From: Gracilaria domingensis
Lineage: Eukaryota > Rhodophyta > Florideophyceae > Gracilariales > Gracilariaceae
Assembly: GCA_022539475.1 (NCBI GenBank)
Contig: VCMS01000012.1
Coordinates: 62,001 to 126,000, forward strand
DNA length: 64,000 bases
Direction of reading: 5' to 3'
Shown: one piece after another, positions 20,342 to 31,314 of the stretch
Layout of the letters: the number at the start of each line of letters is the position of its first letter
Numbering within the stretch: the stretch's first letter is position 1
Notes under the pieces: generated by a model
Told to the model about the DNA's origin: nothing
The model's database searches: none
Seen by the model: the letters and a program-made list of their open reading frames with translations, nothing else
Translations under genes and position numbers: made by a program

Positions 20342-21487
20342 TCACAAGTATCGCTTTGCGTTGATTCTTGGTGCGTGTTTGACGACTCCGGAGCATACAA
20401 GTAGTACAATGAACAAGGTGTTTGTGAGGAGGGGCGGGATACCTCTGTACGAACCAAAGGATTCGGGGTCCAAAGACTCGGAGAGTGTGTGTGCGAAGAA
20501 AACTGGGACCACTCTGTTCAGAAAAAGTCTGATAGAAAGCAGGAAATCCTGAAGGAACAAAGCTTTCGGAACGAGTTTAGAATACAACGGCAGTACGGAT
20601 TTAGCCCTCTTCTCCGGTATACCACCCGATTGGAGAGCGGAACTATGTTGTTGAACGTATGTTTTGTAGAGAAATAGATCCCAAATGTGTTGATGAGAAT
20701 GTTGAAGAAGCCGAAGAAGAAACCGCCGGGGAAGAAGGAAATACATGCAGTTTTGAGAGAATCCATGACATCGATTGGAGGAGGACGGAGCTGATAGGTG
20801 ACGAAGATAGAGAGGTTGAGGACGATAAGCCCACCGATGCTCATGCCGAGGTATTTATTCCTCAGTGCCGAAACGGTGCTGGATGTGTGCGACGGAGTCA
20901 TTGGACCATATGCGAGTCTACCATACCTTGTGGCGTGAAGAGAGAATGCCAATTCAAACAGAATAATGTGAAACATAGTTTCGAGCATGCTGTACAGGAT
21001 GGTGAATCCCAGTTGTGTTCGGCGGAGGAAGCGATCGTAGAGAAGAGCGTGTGTTATGAGAGGCTTTATAATCCCATAGAGAGCTCCTATGGCTACTGAA
21101 ACGAAGAGGAGAATGCCAAGAGAGAGGATAGCGAGAGCATGTTCAGGGGATTATGTGAATAAGACCGAGCCTCTGACATGTAGTTGGGTAGCTCTGAAAG
21201 ATTCCCAATTGTGTGGAAGAAGGAGGATGTTCAAGGATTCGGTCATGAATTGAAACTTCGTGAAGTATGTCATAAACATCACTGAGTTCATCCAGCAGTT
21301 CGGGGGATAAAAGGGTCTGGACTCCTCGAACCGTGGCTTCCCCGGTGTCAACGTTGTACTTCAGTTGAAGGCAGTCGTCAAAGGTGATGTATGTCCTATG
21401 GGGAAATGCGTTGAGATGGATAGGTATGAGAGCAGTTTGGTTGCGAAGCTGTACATGCGATACCTTGTGGGTGTTTTGGAAGGCCAT
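20342..21487 (-). pseudogene. Hypothetical multi-pass membrane protein, in pieces
   Basis: The first piece starts at ATG 21487 (MAFQNTHKVSHVQ) and runs 114 codons to 21143, with a soluble N-terminus that reads YITFDDCLQLKYNVDTG. The minus strand continues in the next frame with hydrophobic segments (ALAILSLGILLFVSVAIGAL, then ETMFHIILFELAF, YLGMSIGGLIVLNLSIFV and FFPGGFFFGFFNILINTFGIYF) down to about 20518. In a third frame LLTNTLFIVLLVCSGVV reaches 20342. Four or five membrane spans are therefore plausible, but at least one frame change separates the N-terminus from the membrane part. No family was recognised. It may be a decayed host gene. Confidence 0.4.
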
Positions 21488-22127
21488 TGTGAGCTCTGCT
21501 GCCTGTGAGTAGGTAGGAAAGAGGAGAAGAAATGAAGAAAGAAGGGGCGAGGAGAAGATATATTTATTGAGAACGAAACGAGCAGATATTACCTATAAAG
21601 AGGTGTATCGAAGGAGCTATATCTATGTTTTGTTTCCTTTAAGGCTTGTAAATTTGAAGTGAAGAAGGTGTTCATAAACGAGTGGCGAACTTAGCTTCTG
21701 TGATGGAAAAGCTATGAAGAGAAGGAGTACATGAAGAGTAAAATGTAGGGCGATGAAGAGGACGGAAGAATCATGATATGATGGTAGTGGTAGGATTTCA
21801 TTTCATATACTACTGGCATGAACCATGTATGAAACGGGACGCCCTTCTCGCAACGGTTGGGAGAACATGGAGAATGAGAAGCATAGAGAGTGTTCAAAAG
21901 TGAAGAATTGTGCTAGTAAATATGAAAATAATTGCGATGCAGAGGTTGGACGGATATGAGCGGGTGCGGCGGTACTACAGTGTCATGGGACGAAAGCGTC
22001 TACCCTTGGTACACCGTGATCGGTTTGCGAAGGAACGATCAGCGAGTTCTGTTCTTTTCGGCTTCCCTGATTTCTCTTCTTTCGATATCCCTTTTGCTCT
22101 TCTACCAGATCTTCTACCAACGCGTCC
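21488..22127. other. Spacer, nothing recognised
   Basis: AT-leaning spacer with no ORF showing domain features. It lies between the promoter side of the minus-strand membrane protein and the start of the plus-strand coiled-coil gene. Confidence 0.4.
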
Positions 22128-22929
22128 ATGAGCGATGACGATTCGCGTTCGAACATTAGGTGGCCATGGGAGTCGGACGAAGGGGTACGGTCGCACAAGA
22201 AGTTAAAGAGTGTGTTCGAGGAGGAAGAAAAGGACGAGCTGGACTGGTGGGCCACTGCAGTGCTGGGGTGTGCCGGAGCGATGGGGACGCGCATGGGAGA
22301 GAACGTGGGTCGACTGACGAAGAAGTGACAGGGTTCGTGGTAAGGGAACTGAGGGGGATGAAAGAGGAGCAGAAGAAGATGATGAAACGCATTGAGAATC
22401 TGGAGGGGAGCTCGAAGGAGGTGAATGGGAGGAAGAAGGGCGGGGTAGGGGTGTGGAGGAACGCCGGTAACTCCGGCGCCGAAGACGAAGATCGTGAACG
22501 GCGTTGGGTAGGAGTGTGCATCGGAAGCGAGGACGAGGATGCGAGAGACTTTGTACCGGCGACGGATAGTTTTGGGGCGGATGAGGTGATGGAGGAGAAT
22601 TGGTGAGGAAGAGAGGTCTGAAGAGGAAGGTTGGCGAGAAGAGGCCGATCCAACCGAGGAGTTGGGGGTAGAAAGGATGAAATTCAGCCGAAGGTGGAGA
22701 ACAAGAAAGGAAAAGGGATAGTAAGAAGAGGACACGGGTTGGGTTCAGGACTGTTCCGAAGCCGGTGTGGAAAGGGAGCAGTGTTGTTGGATACGAGGAG
22801 AAGTGGAGCTGGGAGGATGTTGTGGAGGATGAGGAGGAAACGGTTGAGAATGATGATGGGAAAGAATTTCGTACGCTATCATTCGCGGATGTGGAGGTAG
22901 AGGAAGGAGATGAAGGTGCTTTACTTTGA
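22128..22929 (+). pseudogene. Acidic coiled-coil protein of unknown function, frame-broken
   Basis: The gene opens with ATG 22128 (MSDDDSRSNIRWPWESDEG). After about 60 codons coding character moves to the next frame (TGFVVRELRGMKEEQKKMMK, a heptad-like coiled coil), and later to a frame reading VPKPVWKGSSVVGYEEKWSW, then EFRTLSFADVEVEEGDEG, ending at a TGA near 22929. About two frame changes are therefore present. The overall plan (short polar head, coiled coil, acidic tail, about 260 residues) recalls the 309-aa ORF at 29334, but no clear sequence identity between them was seen. No known domain. Confidence 0.4.
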
Positions 22930-23337
22930 TTGAGGTGATACAGTAGTTGCCGGGTTGACGGAGGTAGAAAAGCGTGGGGGATTGGATGTGCGCAACTACC
23001 ATTTCATGAATGTTGTACTAGCCAGAGTTAGTTTACATTCATTATTTGTGTTTATTTGCAATCGACAAGTATGCAAGTGCCGTTGGTAGCTTCCAGATCG
23101 AGCTACCACCTAATCCGTCTGAGTATACTAGGTACAAAAACTTTCATGTCATGGAGGTGAACTAGCAATTATGTCCGCTTTCACTCATTCTAAAAATTCT
23201 GTAGTATTGCTTGAATAAATGAAAGTATGGTATCCAAAAAAATTTTTTTTTGGCTTGCACATAGCCGTACATTCAATTCTTTGCACATTTTTAACGATTC
23301 AATCCACAAAATAGCATTCTAGCCTCTTGGACATAGC
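22930..23337. other. AT-rich spacer
   Basis: No gene seen. Contains an AAAAAAATTTTTTTTT tract near 23237. Confidence 0.4.
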
Positions 23338-23895
23338 GTTCCGGAAACACAGACGTGGGTTGTAAGGTCGCGTGCTTTACTTGATGTTCGAATGGGTACA
23401 ATTGCTGCGGCTTTGGGACTATGGGACAATGAAAGGGAAGCTGTGAAGATGTACACTCCGAAAACTGGTGGTCGATTTCTGGGGACGACGAGAAAGTGCA
23501 AGCGCCAGACGCTGCACACCGACTTCAGTAGTCTGGTTACGAAGGAAAATATGAATACTGGCAACCCCGGATACTTTGTAATGGCCTCTGGGAAAGAGGG
23601 CTTTCCTCTCTGGGTGAGCGCTGGAAGCCATCAACTGGTGGGGATGAACAACCAACAGTTGCGAGTGATGTCGGAGGTGTATCCAGCGAAGAAGATAATT
23701 ATCCCACCGTACTCTGTATTCGTGGGCCGTGGTGATGTGACACATGCTGGAGCAAGTGGGAAGGACAAGGTGGATAGGCCCGAGTCTATGGATTTGCTGG
23801 TTAGATACCACATGTACATGGTACCAGAGGGCTACGCACTACCTGATGCTGTTCATCGGGTGCGGGATTTCCGACCCACGGTTTGTCAATGGTGA
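23338..23895 (+). pseudogene. Truncated second copy of the candidate dioxygenase domain
   Basis: This open frame corresponds only to the last ~190 residues of the ParB-dioxygenase gene. It shares RALLDVRMG (RALLDARLG in the long copy), DNEREAVKMYTPKTGGR, KCKRQTLHTDF, NPGYFVMASG, FVGRGDVTHAGAS and RYHMYMVPEGYALPDAVH. The presumed metal and 2-oxoglutarate ligands (HxD, second His about 76 residues later, Arg about 20 further) are all present, and unlike in the long copy this part lies in one frame. It lacks any ATG at a sensible N-terminus and has none of the upstream domains, so it is a 5'-truncated duplicate. An acidic tail is encoded just after, in another frame, to about 24050. Confidence 0.65.
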
Positions 23896-24374
23896 CGAGG
23901 AGGAGGAGGCGGAGGATGAACTGTTGTCCGATAAGGAGGGTGGGCGGTTGACATGGACGAAGACCAAGTGGTCGTGGAGATTGGTGTGGAAGCGGACGCC
24001 GGTAGAACCGAAGTGCTCGAGAGTAGTAGTGATGACGATTTGCCAATAATGAGGCTGCGAGCGCCTCGAAGTGGATGAGAATGAGATGATTAGTAAATTA
24101 TGTGTGTCTTGCGAGTATTAAGAGTAGTATACTATTACAAGGCTATACATATGAACATAGAAAAGGTGCGGCAGGCTGGTAATTGAACAAATGTCAAACG
24201 TCTTTGCGTCCAGTTGCGTCTAATTGCAACATGCCAAATGCTCGGTATCGTTAGCATCATTGGTGGCACCAGTCAATTCGCAATTGAACATGTATCGTCC
24301 TAACATTCTGAAACTGCACTTAAGGTTGCTTTTAAGAGAAGTGTGAAACTGAGAAGTCTATACAGTTCCTGTCT
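23896..24374. other. Spacer, nothing recognised
   Basis: The acidic-tail coding trace of the dioxygenase copy is followed by AT-rich DNA with no gene seen. TTGCGTC/TTGCGTCTAATTGC-like short repeats occur near 24200-24230. Confidence 0.35.
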
Positions 24375-25231
24375 ATGCGGTACTTGTGCAGTATGGTGAC
24401 TGTATCAGGAAAAATGGCAGAGGAACAGAGAGACTTGGCGGAAATTTCACCAAATACCTTGTCTAAGTTCATATATGCCAATGGTTACGGTATATTAAGT
24501 TCCGTTGATGGAACGTTGAGAAGAGAAGGAGAGTCAATTCCAGAAGAAGTTGTGAAGTGTATGAAGTCATTGACGAACGTGTTGGTTTCGGACTTGTCAC
24601 AGGGGGTGATGTGGGCGATGTGGAGGGGAAAATGGAAGGACTCGGAGACTATAAGTTTGGTGTCTCGGCGAATCATGGAGCTTTCCTGCGTTTCTCTGAC
24701 GAGAGGAAATTAAGGGTGCATTCAATGATCACACCCTTGACCACACTGTTGACGGACTACTGTTCCTGGCAAGGGATTTGAATAGGAGGCATGGTATTGT
24801 GAATGATGATGACAAGGGGTTCGTGGAGACCAGAAGTGATAGTGGCCTTCCCAATTTCGTGTACAACAAACTGTGCAGTGGAAAGAAGAAGTGGATTCTG
24901 CTATTGGGACCTGTTGCAGAAGATGGATGCGTTTGTTATCTATCCCGGCGATAAAAGTTGCGAAATTGTGGACAAGCGATACACAAAAGGAAGCGGAGGA
25001 GAAAATCTTGTGGATAATGAACCGTGATTTATTGATACGGATGACGTCGTGACGTTCGGAAGTGCTTTGAGCGACGGGCCTTTGCATGAGGTAGGCGTGT
25101 ACGGCGTTCACGTCAAAGAAGATTGTATCCCGGGTGGAGTACACAACCTGTTCGAAAGCGTGGAGGATGTACATTCGATAATTATGTTGGTGGCTCTGTT
25201 GTACGGCTACGAGGAAAAAGCAGCACGATAA
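24375..25231 (+). pseudogene. HAD-superfamily phosphatase pseudogene, copy 1
   Basis: Starts at ATG 24375 or, better by comparison with copy 2, at the internal MVTVSGKMAEE. HAD motif I is visible in altered form (LSSVDGTLRREGESIP, where copy 2 has SDVDGTLKRAGEHIP). The middle is spread over two other frames (FGVSANHGAFLRFSDERK, then KKWILLLGPVAEDG). The end, FGSALSDGPLHEVGVYGVHVKED with EDVHSIIMLVALLYGY, is the motif IV region of Cof-type (HAD-IIB) phosphatases. At least two frame changes and the altered motif I Asp mark it as non-functional. Copy 2 lies tail-to-tail 70 bp downstream. Confidence 0.6.
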
Positions 25232-25301
25232 AACCACCATGATTCATAAAAGGGTATTGAGATATATACGACACTTTTATTACTGAGATCTCATATCATA
25301 G

Positions 25302-26232
25302 CTAAGTATTAAACGCATCGTAGCACTTGAAACAAATTCCAAGAGGCATTTCTAAACCATGACACTTGCATTTTCTGTACCCGTACAGTTCTGCCGCCCT
25401 TCTGATGGTCTCATGCACGTCCTCCACCCCATCAACAAGATATGTTACCGCTGCTGGATGGTCTTCTCCCTTCACATGAACTGCCAGGGTTGCCATTTCA
25501 TATAGAGGGCCATCATTGGAAGCATTCCCGAAAGCAACGATTAAATGTGTCTCGAACTGGGGGGTCGTTTTCAACCAAGGCTAGCGCCCCCACTATTTTT
25601 CGTGAAACGAATGTCCCCTATGTCACAGTTTTCATCTTGAGGGTAACGCAACCAGGTTCGGAAAGGATGTCAACAACTTTGAAAAATACCGGAGTTAATT
25701 CTGTTTCCACTCGACAGTCCATGGACGTGAAGTTAGGGAGGGTCACTGTCTTTTCTAGTGGTCCCAAAACCCCCCAAAACCTGCTTTTTTCGTTGGGGGG
25801 GGAGACCGCTTTCTGTCGTGAAGTCCATGCGGATTCCATTTAGGAGAGTGCAAGTCTCTCAAGTTCGCTGCACATGTTTTGTAGCCTTTCCCTGTCAAGG
25901 TCCTGATCAATTGTCAGGATACCAATGCGATAATACTCACCCGTGACCCTTGGTTTCCAGAGATGCCAAAAGCTATGTGCCACCAAGGTGAGGCTCCATG
26001 AAAACTCTCGGGACATCCTCATATATCTCGCCGTAGCAATCCAGAACCAACGCGTGCGTGGATGTACTTCATGCATTTGACTGATTTCGGCAGGAATGTG
26101 CTCCCCAGCTCTTTTCAGAGTACCGTCAACATCACTAATCAACGGCGTAAGCCACTTTTTGGAACTATTTCCGTTAGTCAGCTGCTGAGGAGTTACTTCT
26201 TGGGCCTCTAACTTCTGAGTGAAGTATACCAT
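25302..26232 (-). pseudogene. HAD-superfamily phosphatase pseudogene, copy 2 (inverted)
   Basis: Starts at ATG 26232 (MVYFTQKLEAQEV). Motif I is intact as LISDVDGTLKRAGEH. Motif II may lie near RWFWIATARYM. The middle (TVTLPNFTSMDCRVETELTP) and the motif IV end (LIVAFGNASNDGPLYEMA, VHVKGEDHPAAV, EDVHETIRRAAELYGYRKC) lie in other frames, so the gene is broken by two or more frame changes plus a stop near 25618. The C-terminus adds a Cys-rich KCKCHGLEMPLGICFKC tail absent from copy 1. HAD-IIB enzymes hydrolyse sugar phosphates or similar metabolites. Neither copy can make a full enzyme as sequenced. Confidence 0.6.
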
Positions 26233-28382
26233 GTTTTGGAAAGCTTTCGAAAGGGTTCGATTTGCAAATGGGTGTGGGTATACGAATGAAGTACGATGTG
26301 ATTGATGTTCACAAGGTGTTGCGTAGTATACAAGAGAGTCTAGAACGACCTAATACCCGTATTGTAGTTACTGGTTTTAAACTTACTAGGAGGGAGAAGT
26401 TCTTTGCATCGATTTGAAGTTAAAGACAAAGACTGATTGATCATAAATTATATGTACGGTTCAAGTGGTAAGAAAACTGTAAAATATCTTTTACATGAAG
26501 CTTAGAACCAAGAAGAAGTCAAAACAACCTCTTGTACGGGTTGGAAACCCATAAAAAGGTTTACCTACTTTATACGGGTGCCCCAAGTAATGCAAACCGC
26601 GTAGTTCTCAGGAAATATACACAATTTTTTGTACTTTGTTTCGTTACTAGTATCGTGCACGTTAATGATTATGGAAATGACCATTTTTCTATCTAAGGAA
26701 AATCTTAAGCGAAGTATTTAGTGATAAGGGATGAGGATTTTAAAGGGGGATATTTGAAACCACAGAAGGACGAACAATATAGTAATGTAATGGAACAGCG
26801 TATTTCGATAAAGTAACTTTTATGTTTTAACTATCTCTAAAAGGTTAACAACACCGAAAATTCATGTGTTCTAACCTCAAAGCTAGGGGAATGGAGAGGG
26901 GATAACTTTTTACCTTAACAACGTGACATAGTTTGTATGAAAGGACGGGGGGTCACGCACAATGTTTCTTTCTTGGCGGGAAAAGTCGTAGAAGTACGCG
27001 TTCCTAAACTGAAAAGTCGCGCCGAGAAAGAAGCTAGGAAGCAACGAGAGTTTTCCCATTATGCAAGAAGTCGCCCAACGGTCTCATTCCAGGTTGAAAG
27101 TTGTACCTGGTCTTAAGCGAAACTATATCTTCAAACAGCTCTTTCAATTATTGTGAGCACAACCCGTCTGCACTCCGTAGCGACTACGTCCATAGGAATG
27201 AAACCTCTTGGAGGGCCCGCGACGATGTGAACGCTGATAGCCACACGAGCTTCTCATAATAAGCTTACGAGGAAATGTGTCTTCGTCGACAACCCGCAAG
27301 GTGCAGGACCCATAGACCTTAAACCTGTCTGCAACGTTGCGAGGCCCACTTTCCTGTTGCGACAGTGAGGACCATCCGGACTTTGAGGAGCTGACACCAT
27401 CCTGCGGAGCTGCGTTTCTTGAGAGGACACCAACGTACAGGACAACTTTTGGAACATGTCCACACACGAGCTTCGAAACCAATGGTATGGATGTCTCCCA
27501 TTCTGTTACGAAGAAAAAAACGAGATATCTTCTTAAGCGCAATAAGGAACAAGCCTGAATTACGGTCTCCAGGGTGTTCGTTCTTCCACAAACTCCGTAT
27601 CGACATCAGAAAGATGAGAGGGTAGCAGCCATGCTTGCAGAATTCGTGTGCGGAAAATGACCGATCTTCTTCGTTCGCCAGCATCGGTACCTATACGTCC
27701 CCTTCCAACAACTAACGGCCCGAGTCCTTCGGGCGGGAATGAGGCCTGCATGGACGTCAGAGTCTGGGACTCGGAGGCGGAGTGGGAGGCATGTCGCGAC
27801 TGGGAGTTCATTGCCAAGTGTTTCGAATATGTTTTGTTGACATAGGAAATGGCGAAGATGGGGCGGAGAATTCCTGGATGCGGGAACGAGTGATACTTAA
27901 GTAAAAATNNNNNNNNNNNNNNNNNNNNNNNNNNNNNNNNNNNNNNNNNNNNNNNNNNNNNNNNNNNNNNNNNNNNNNNNNNNNNNNNNNNNNNNNNNNN
28001 NNNNNNNNNNNNNNNNNNNNNNNNNNNNNNNNNNNNNNNNNNNNNNNNNNNNNNNNNNNNNNNNNNNNNNNNNNNNNNNNNNNNNNNNNNNNNNNNNNNN
28101 NNNNNNNNNNNNNNNNNNNNNNNNNNNNNNNNNNNNNNNNNNNNNNNNNNTGAATGATAGCCTTGTATTGAGACGACAAGCCACAAAGTGTGATGATGTT
28201 TTATGAAAGGTAGGTGGAAGAGTAGAAAGTGTGCAATGAATGAAACTGATTTCGAACCTGAGTTGTAAAGTAGTTGTAAAGTACGAGTTACGGGGAGCTT
28301 GAATACAGGATGAAAGGAGCCATTTTGGCTTCATAAATGAGGTGAACGGGTTTTATAGCTTCAATCAGATTGCAATAATTAA
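26233..28382. other. Gene-free stretch including an assembly gap
   Basis: No convincing gene was found. 26,233-27,130 is AT-rich with scattered stops in all frames. 27,140-27,900 has longer ORFs on both strands (up to 121 aa) but no recognised domain. An N run follows at 27909-28150 (242 bases), then about 230 bp of AT-rich DNA before the epimerase fragment. Confidence 0.5.
27909..28150. other. Assembly gap (N)
   Basis: 242 undetermined bases upstream of the epimerase fragment. Confidence 0.99.
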
Positions 28383-28679
28383 AAGGATGGAGTTGGATTG
28401 CGCCCGAATACGTCTATAAAGGTCGTAGAAGCACTTATGAAGGAAGGAGTTGTAGACATGTTATTGTTGATGACGGTGGAGCCAGGGTTTGGAGGACAGG
28501 CGTTTATGGAGGGTGTTCTTGATAAGGTGCGACATGCAAGGGAGTTGTACCCAAGAATAGGGATACAGGTGGATGGGGGTATTGGACTGAGTACTGTGAA
28601 AGGAGTAGTGAAGGCCGGTGCAAACATTTCAGTTGCAGGATCTGCATCTTTGGCTCGAGTAACCCAGCTCATGTCATAG
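28383..28679 (+). pseudogene. C-terminal fragment of ribulose-phosphate 3-epimerase
   Basis: A 98-codon frame matches the last third of ribulose-phosphate 3-epimerase, the TIM-barrel enzyme that interconverts ribulose-5-phosphate and xylulose-5-phosphate. Visible family motifs are GVGLRPNT, the hallmark LLMTVEPGFGGQAFM, IQVDGGIGLSTV and AGANISVAGSA. The frame is preceded directly by TAA and has no N-terminal two thirds. Upstream sequence is AT-rich and partly an N gap. TAAAAG just before the first codons could be a splice acceptor, so a 5' exon may be lost in the gap. The C-terminus is shorter than usual. Probably a truncated copy, but an intron-containing gene remains possible. Confidence 0.7.
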
Positions 28680-28764
28680 CTGGTTTTCGAAAGGTTGGTT
28701 AGAGATAGTAGCATAAATTTATTGTTTATTACATTGTTACCTTTACGTGTTATCACAACTAAAT

Positions 28765-29110
28765 TCTCCGTCTCCATTGGAGATGTATTTCTCTTGTATG
28801 ACAACCGGGAAAGGATGTGAGAGAACATAAATATATCCCCAGTGGACGCTGAGAGGGAGGATGAACTACTCTACGTGCTATCATTGTTACCCATCCGGTG
28901 TCGAGTGGTGACATATTCTTTTTTTGTCACAACCCACAAAGGATGTGACAGAAGAAGAACATGCCCCCAGTCGACAGAGGGTGAGCAACTCTAAGTACAA
29001 TCACTAGTCCCTAGCTTGCCTCCACTGGCAATATCTTCCTGTTTTGCTATAACCATCGAGTGGGGTTATGGTGGAAGAGAAAAATATCGCCGGTCGAGGC
29101 GAGGTGGGTG
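28765..29110. repeat. Diverged tandem repeat, about 3 units of roughly 120 bp
   Basis: Three imperfect units share the pattern TCCA-TTGG/CTGG, a T-rich stretch, ACAACC/ATAACC, AAAGGATGTGA or similar, then CCCAGT-GAC and GAGGGTGA. They start near 28765, 28890 and 29015. The array lies just upstream of the 29334 ORF and could be part of its promoter or a decayed satellite. Confidence 0.5.
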
Positions 29111-29333
29111 GGGACTATGTGAAGAGGAGACAGAGAGATGGCGCTTAAATAGCGGAAGGTGCGGAGGTGTACAGTGGATGTTTTGGCGGGAAATGGGATG
29201 AGGGAAACAGGGACAATCATGGTGCTGGATATAGCCCGTGTGGTTGGACAGTGGGAGTGGACAGCACAGTTTAGCTCGATTGCACTGTATCGCAGCGGAA
29301 ACTTCGATCCAACTACTACTTCTTTTTCTGAAG

Positions 29334-30263
29334 ATGTCGAACGGATACGTGAAGGATGAGGAGCTGTGGGTGCTGTTGGAGGGGAAGGAGGTACCGCAGA
29401 CGCCGTCACCAAAGCGGGAAGAGGACGTGATTACGGCGGCTGGTCGGATGTCGCAGAAGAAGGAAGTGGCTGAGGAAGGAAAGAAGTGTGAGGCGAGGAG
29501 AGGGGATGGTGATGAGGTGGAGAAGGGGGTAGAATTGGAGGTGGAGGGGGTCGCAATGGAGAGAAGGGGTGCGGTGCATCTGAGTCAGTTAGAGGTTGGA
29601 GACCAGATAGAGAGTGGGGGCGGAGAGGGTGACAGGGAGATGCGGTTTGTGGGGGAGATGAAGGCGAGGGTGGGGATGTTGGGGTTGGTGATGAAGGAGC
29701 AACTGGACGATGGAATTGTGGAGATTGTAACGGAAATGGGCGGTGTGGTGCTGAGTGGGGGTGGTAGTGGTGTTTCGGTTGAGGCGATTTCGAGCCTGCG
29801 GAATTCGTTGTCGGTATTGGGAGTGGAGATGAGAAATCATGTGTATGGGATGGTGGAGTGTGCGGGAAGGGAGGTTGGAGAGTTGCGGGAGGAGAATAGG
29901 GTTCTGAACGAGAGGTTGGACGTGCTGGAGAAGGAGGTGAAGGAGTTGTGCAAGAGGCAAAGATTGGTGGAAGAGGAGACGGTGAAAGGAGGTGTGGAGG
30001 AAAAGACGGAGAAGGGAAGTGTGGGAAGGGTGGCGGTGCAGAAGGGGTCTCCTGTGACACCGAAGACAAAGGGTGGTGGGGTTGGGGATGGGAAGAGCCG
30101 TCTGAAGAAGAGGCGTAAGGAGATGAAGAAGGTGGTGGAGGAGGTGCCGCGGGAGGGAGTGGGAGCTCCGGTGGTGACTGGGTTTAGGAGTGCGGCGGAG
30201 GTAGCGCGGACTGCGAAGGGGATTCTGAGGGGACAGGAGGAGAGAAGGATGGGAGGGATTTGA
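29334..30263 (+). CDS. Hypothetical 309-aa charged coiled-coil protein
   Basis: Starts at ATG 29334 (MSNGYVKDEELWVLLEGKEV); an in-frame extension upstream lacks good context. The protein is rich in Glu, Lys, Arg, Gly and Val. Residues of about 140-230 contain a central coiled coil (VEMRNHVYGMVECAGREVGE, then LREENRVLNERLDVLEKEVK). The tail is basic (KSRLKKRRKEMKK), followed by TGFRSAAEVARTAKGILRG. GC is higher than in surrounding DNA because of a G-rich coding strand, which also creates long shadow ORFs on the minus strand. No family was recognised. The plan (acidic head, coiled coil, basic tail) would suit a nucleic-acid-binding protein, but that is inference. Confidence 0.55.
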   Translation: MSNGYVKDEELWVLLEGKEVPQTPSPKREEDVITAAGRMSQKKEVAEEGKKCEARRGDGDEVEKGVELEVEGVAMERRGAVHLSQLEVGDQIESGGGEGDREMRFVGEMKARVGMLGLVMKEQLDDGIVEIVTEMGGVVLSGGGSGVSVEAISSLRNSLSVLGVEMRNHVYGMVECAGREVGELREENRVLNERLDVLEKEVKELCKRQRLVEEETVKGGVEEKTEKGSVGRVAVQKGSPVTPKTKGGGVGDGKSRLKKRRKEMKKVVEEVPREGVGAPVVTGFRSAAEVARTAKGILRGQEERRMGGI

Positions 30264-30689
30264 AGCCGTTTTGGGGCGAGGCGGGTATACGAGAAGGGGG
30301 AGAGTTGTGCACCTGACTTCTACAAAATGAACGCGTGATGGGCGAGAAATGGGTAAATAGCGGGGGTGGTGTGGACTGGGAAGAAGTGATGGGATGATTG
30401 AGGTGGGATGAGTTGCGATTGGCATTGCAACATGGGAGAAAATGGAAACGCAAACTAGCACGAGTGCAGTTTTGAGAGAGGGTCGCGGAAAAGAGTGAAT
30501 GGGGTGGTGCGGCGAAGTAGAACCTCTAGAAAAACTAGGGGACCCAAGAACTAAACTGCGCGAGATGGAATTTAATATTCCAAAATTTCTTAATTTTTTG
30601 AGTGCCAGCCTCTGCTACCCCCTCGCGCGCCCCAAATAGCCCCAAAACTAGCTTAGTTTCCAAAGCGAACAGACTATATTCCACTTTGC
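30264..30689. other. Spacer, nothing recognised
   Basis: 3' flank of the coiled-coil ORF grading into AT-rich DNA. No gene seen. Confidence 0.4.
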
Positions 30690-31300
30690 AGAACACAGAC
30701 GATCTTCTTGCTTGCAGTCGATAAGCTGCTTAGCCTATGCTTCATCAATGACAGACTTTTGCTCTCGTGGGAGGCCACGGTCGTAGAAGTGGGGTGCCAA
30801 TGTTGCGAAAACTGTTTTGTAAAGTTTGTCGGTTCCTTTCTCTGCTGCGGCCTGAATTGTCTCTACCCAACGGGAGACATCTTTTCGATACTTCTAGAGA
30901 TCTCCTTCTGAATTGAAGATTGGGGGATCCGTTGGAGCAAAGGGTTTAGAGGATGTGGATGCTGGGCCCATAACTGGGGTGGACTGCTGCATGGCGCGTG
31001 CGTAGTGGGCGCTAGGCGGAGACGGTTGCGAAAGGCGCGGCGAGAGTCTGGGAGCGAGATAGGCGAGGAAAGCCTCTGCTTTCTTAGTTGCTTTCTCCCA
31101 GGGTTCGCTAGGCAGGCACCTGCGGACCCCCTTTTACTGGTGTTGTTCGCGTGCGCTCAGCCGCCTTTCGGTGAGATCACCGGGAGCTCGCTGGAGGTCA
31201 CCGTCAGACCTCCAGCGGGGCGCTGGGCGCAGGCGAAGCTTGATGCCACGTTTACACCCATGATAGGATGAGATGGATACTGATATGATGAATCATCGCT
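30690..31300 (-). mobile_element. Remnant of an older Ty1/copia-type element (gag start and possible LTR)
   Basis: The minus strand at about 30690-30930 resembles the gag N-terminal region of the nearby full copia element (shared pattern: W/V-WV-TI/II-AAEKG-DK-YKT-FA/FT). The GC-rich segment to its right (about 30990-31300) sits where the 5' LTR would be. It contains a 10-bp-stem hairpin GCTGGAGGTC/GACCTCCAGC at 31190-31216. It is a fragment only, clearly older than its neighbour and broken. Confidence 0.5.
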
Positions 31301-31314
31301 GATGATATCCGTAT

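Noticed and set aside
22156-22735. Minus-strand ORFs of 165 and 250 aa
   Set aside because: Pro/Ser-rich antisense of the charged coiled-coil gene; no domain.
29431-30461. Long minus-strand ORFs (212 and 290 aa) opposite the coiled-coil ORF
   Set aside because: Pro/His/Ser low-complexity translations typical of the antisense of a G-rich coding strand.
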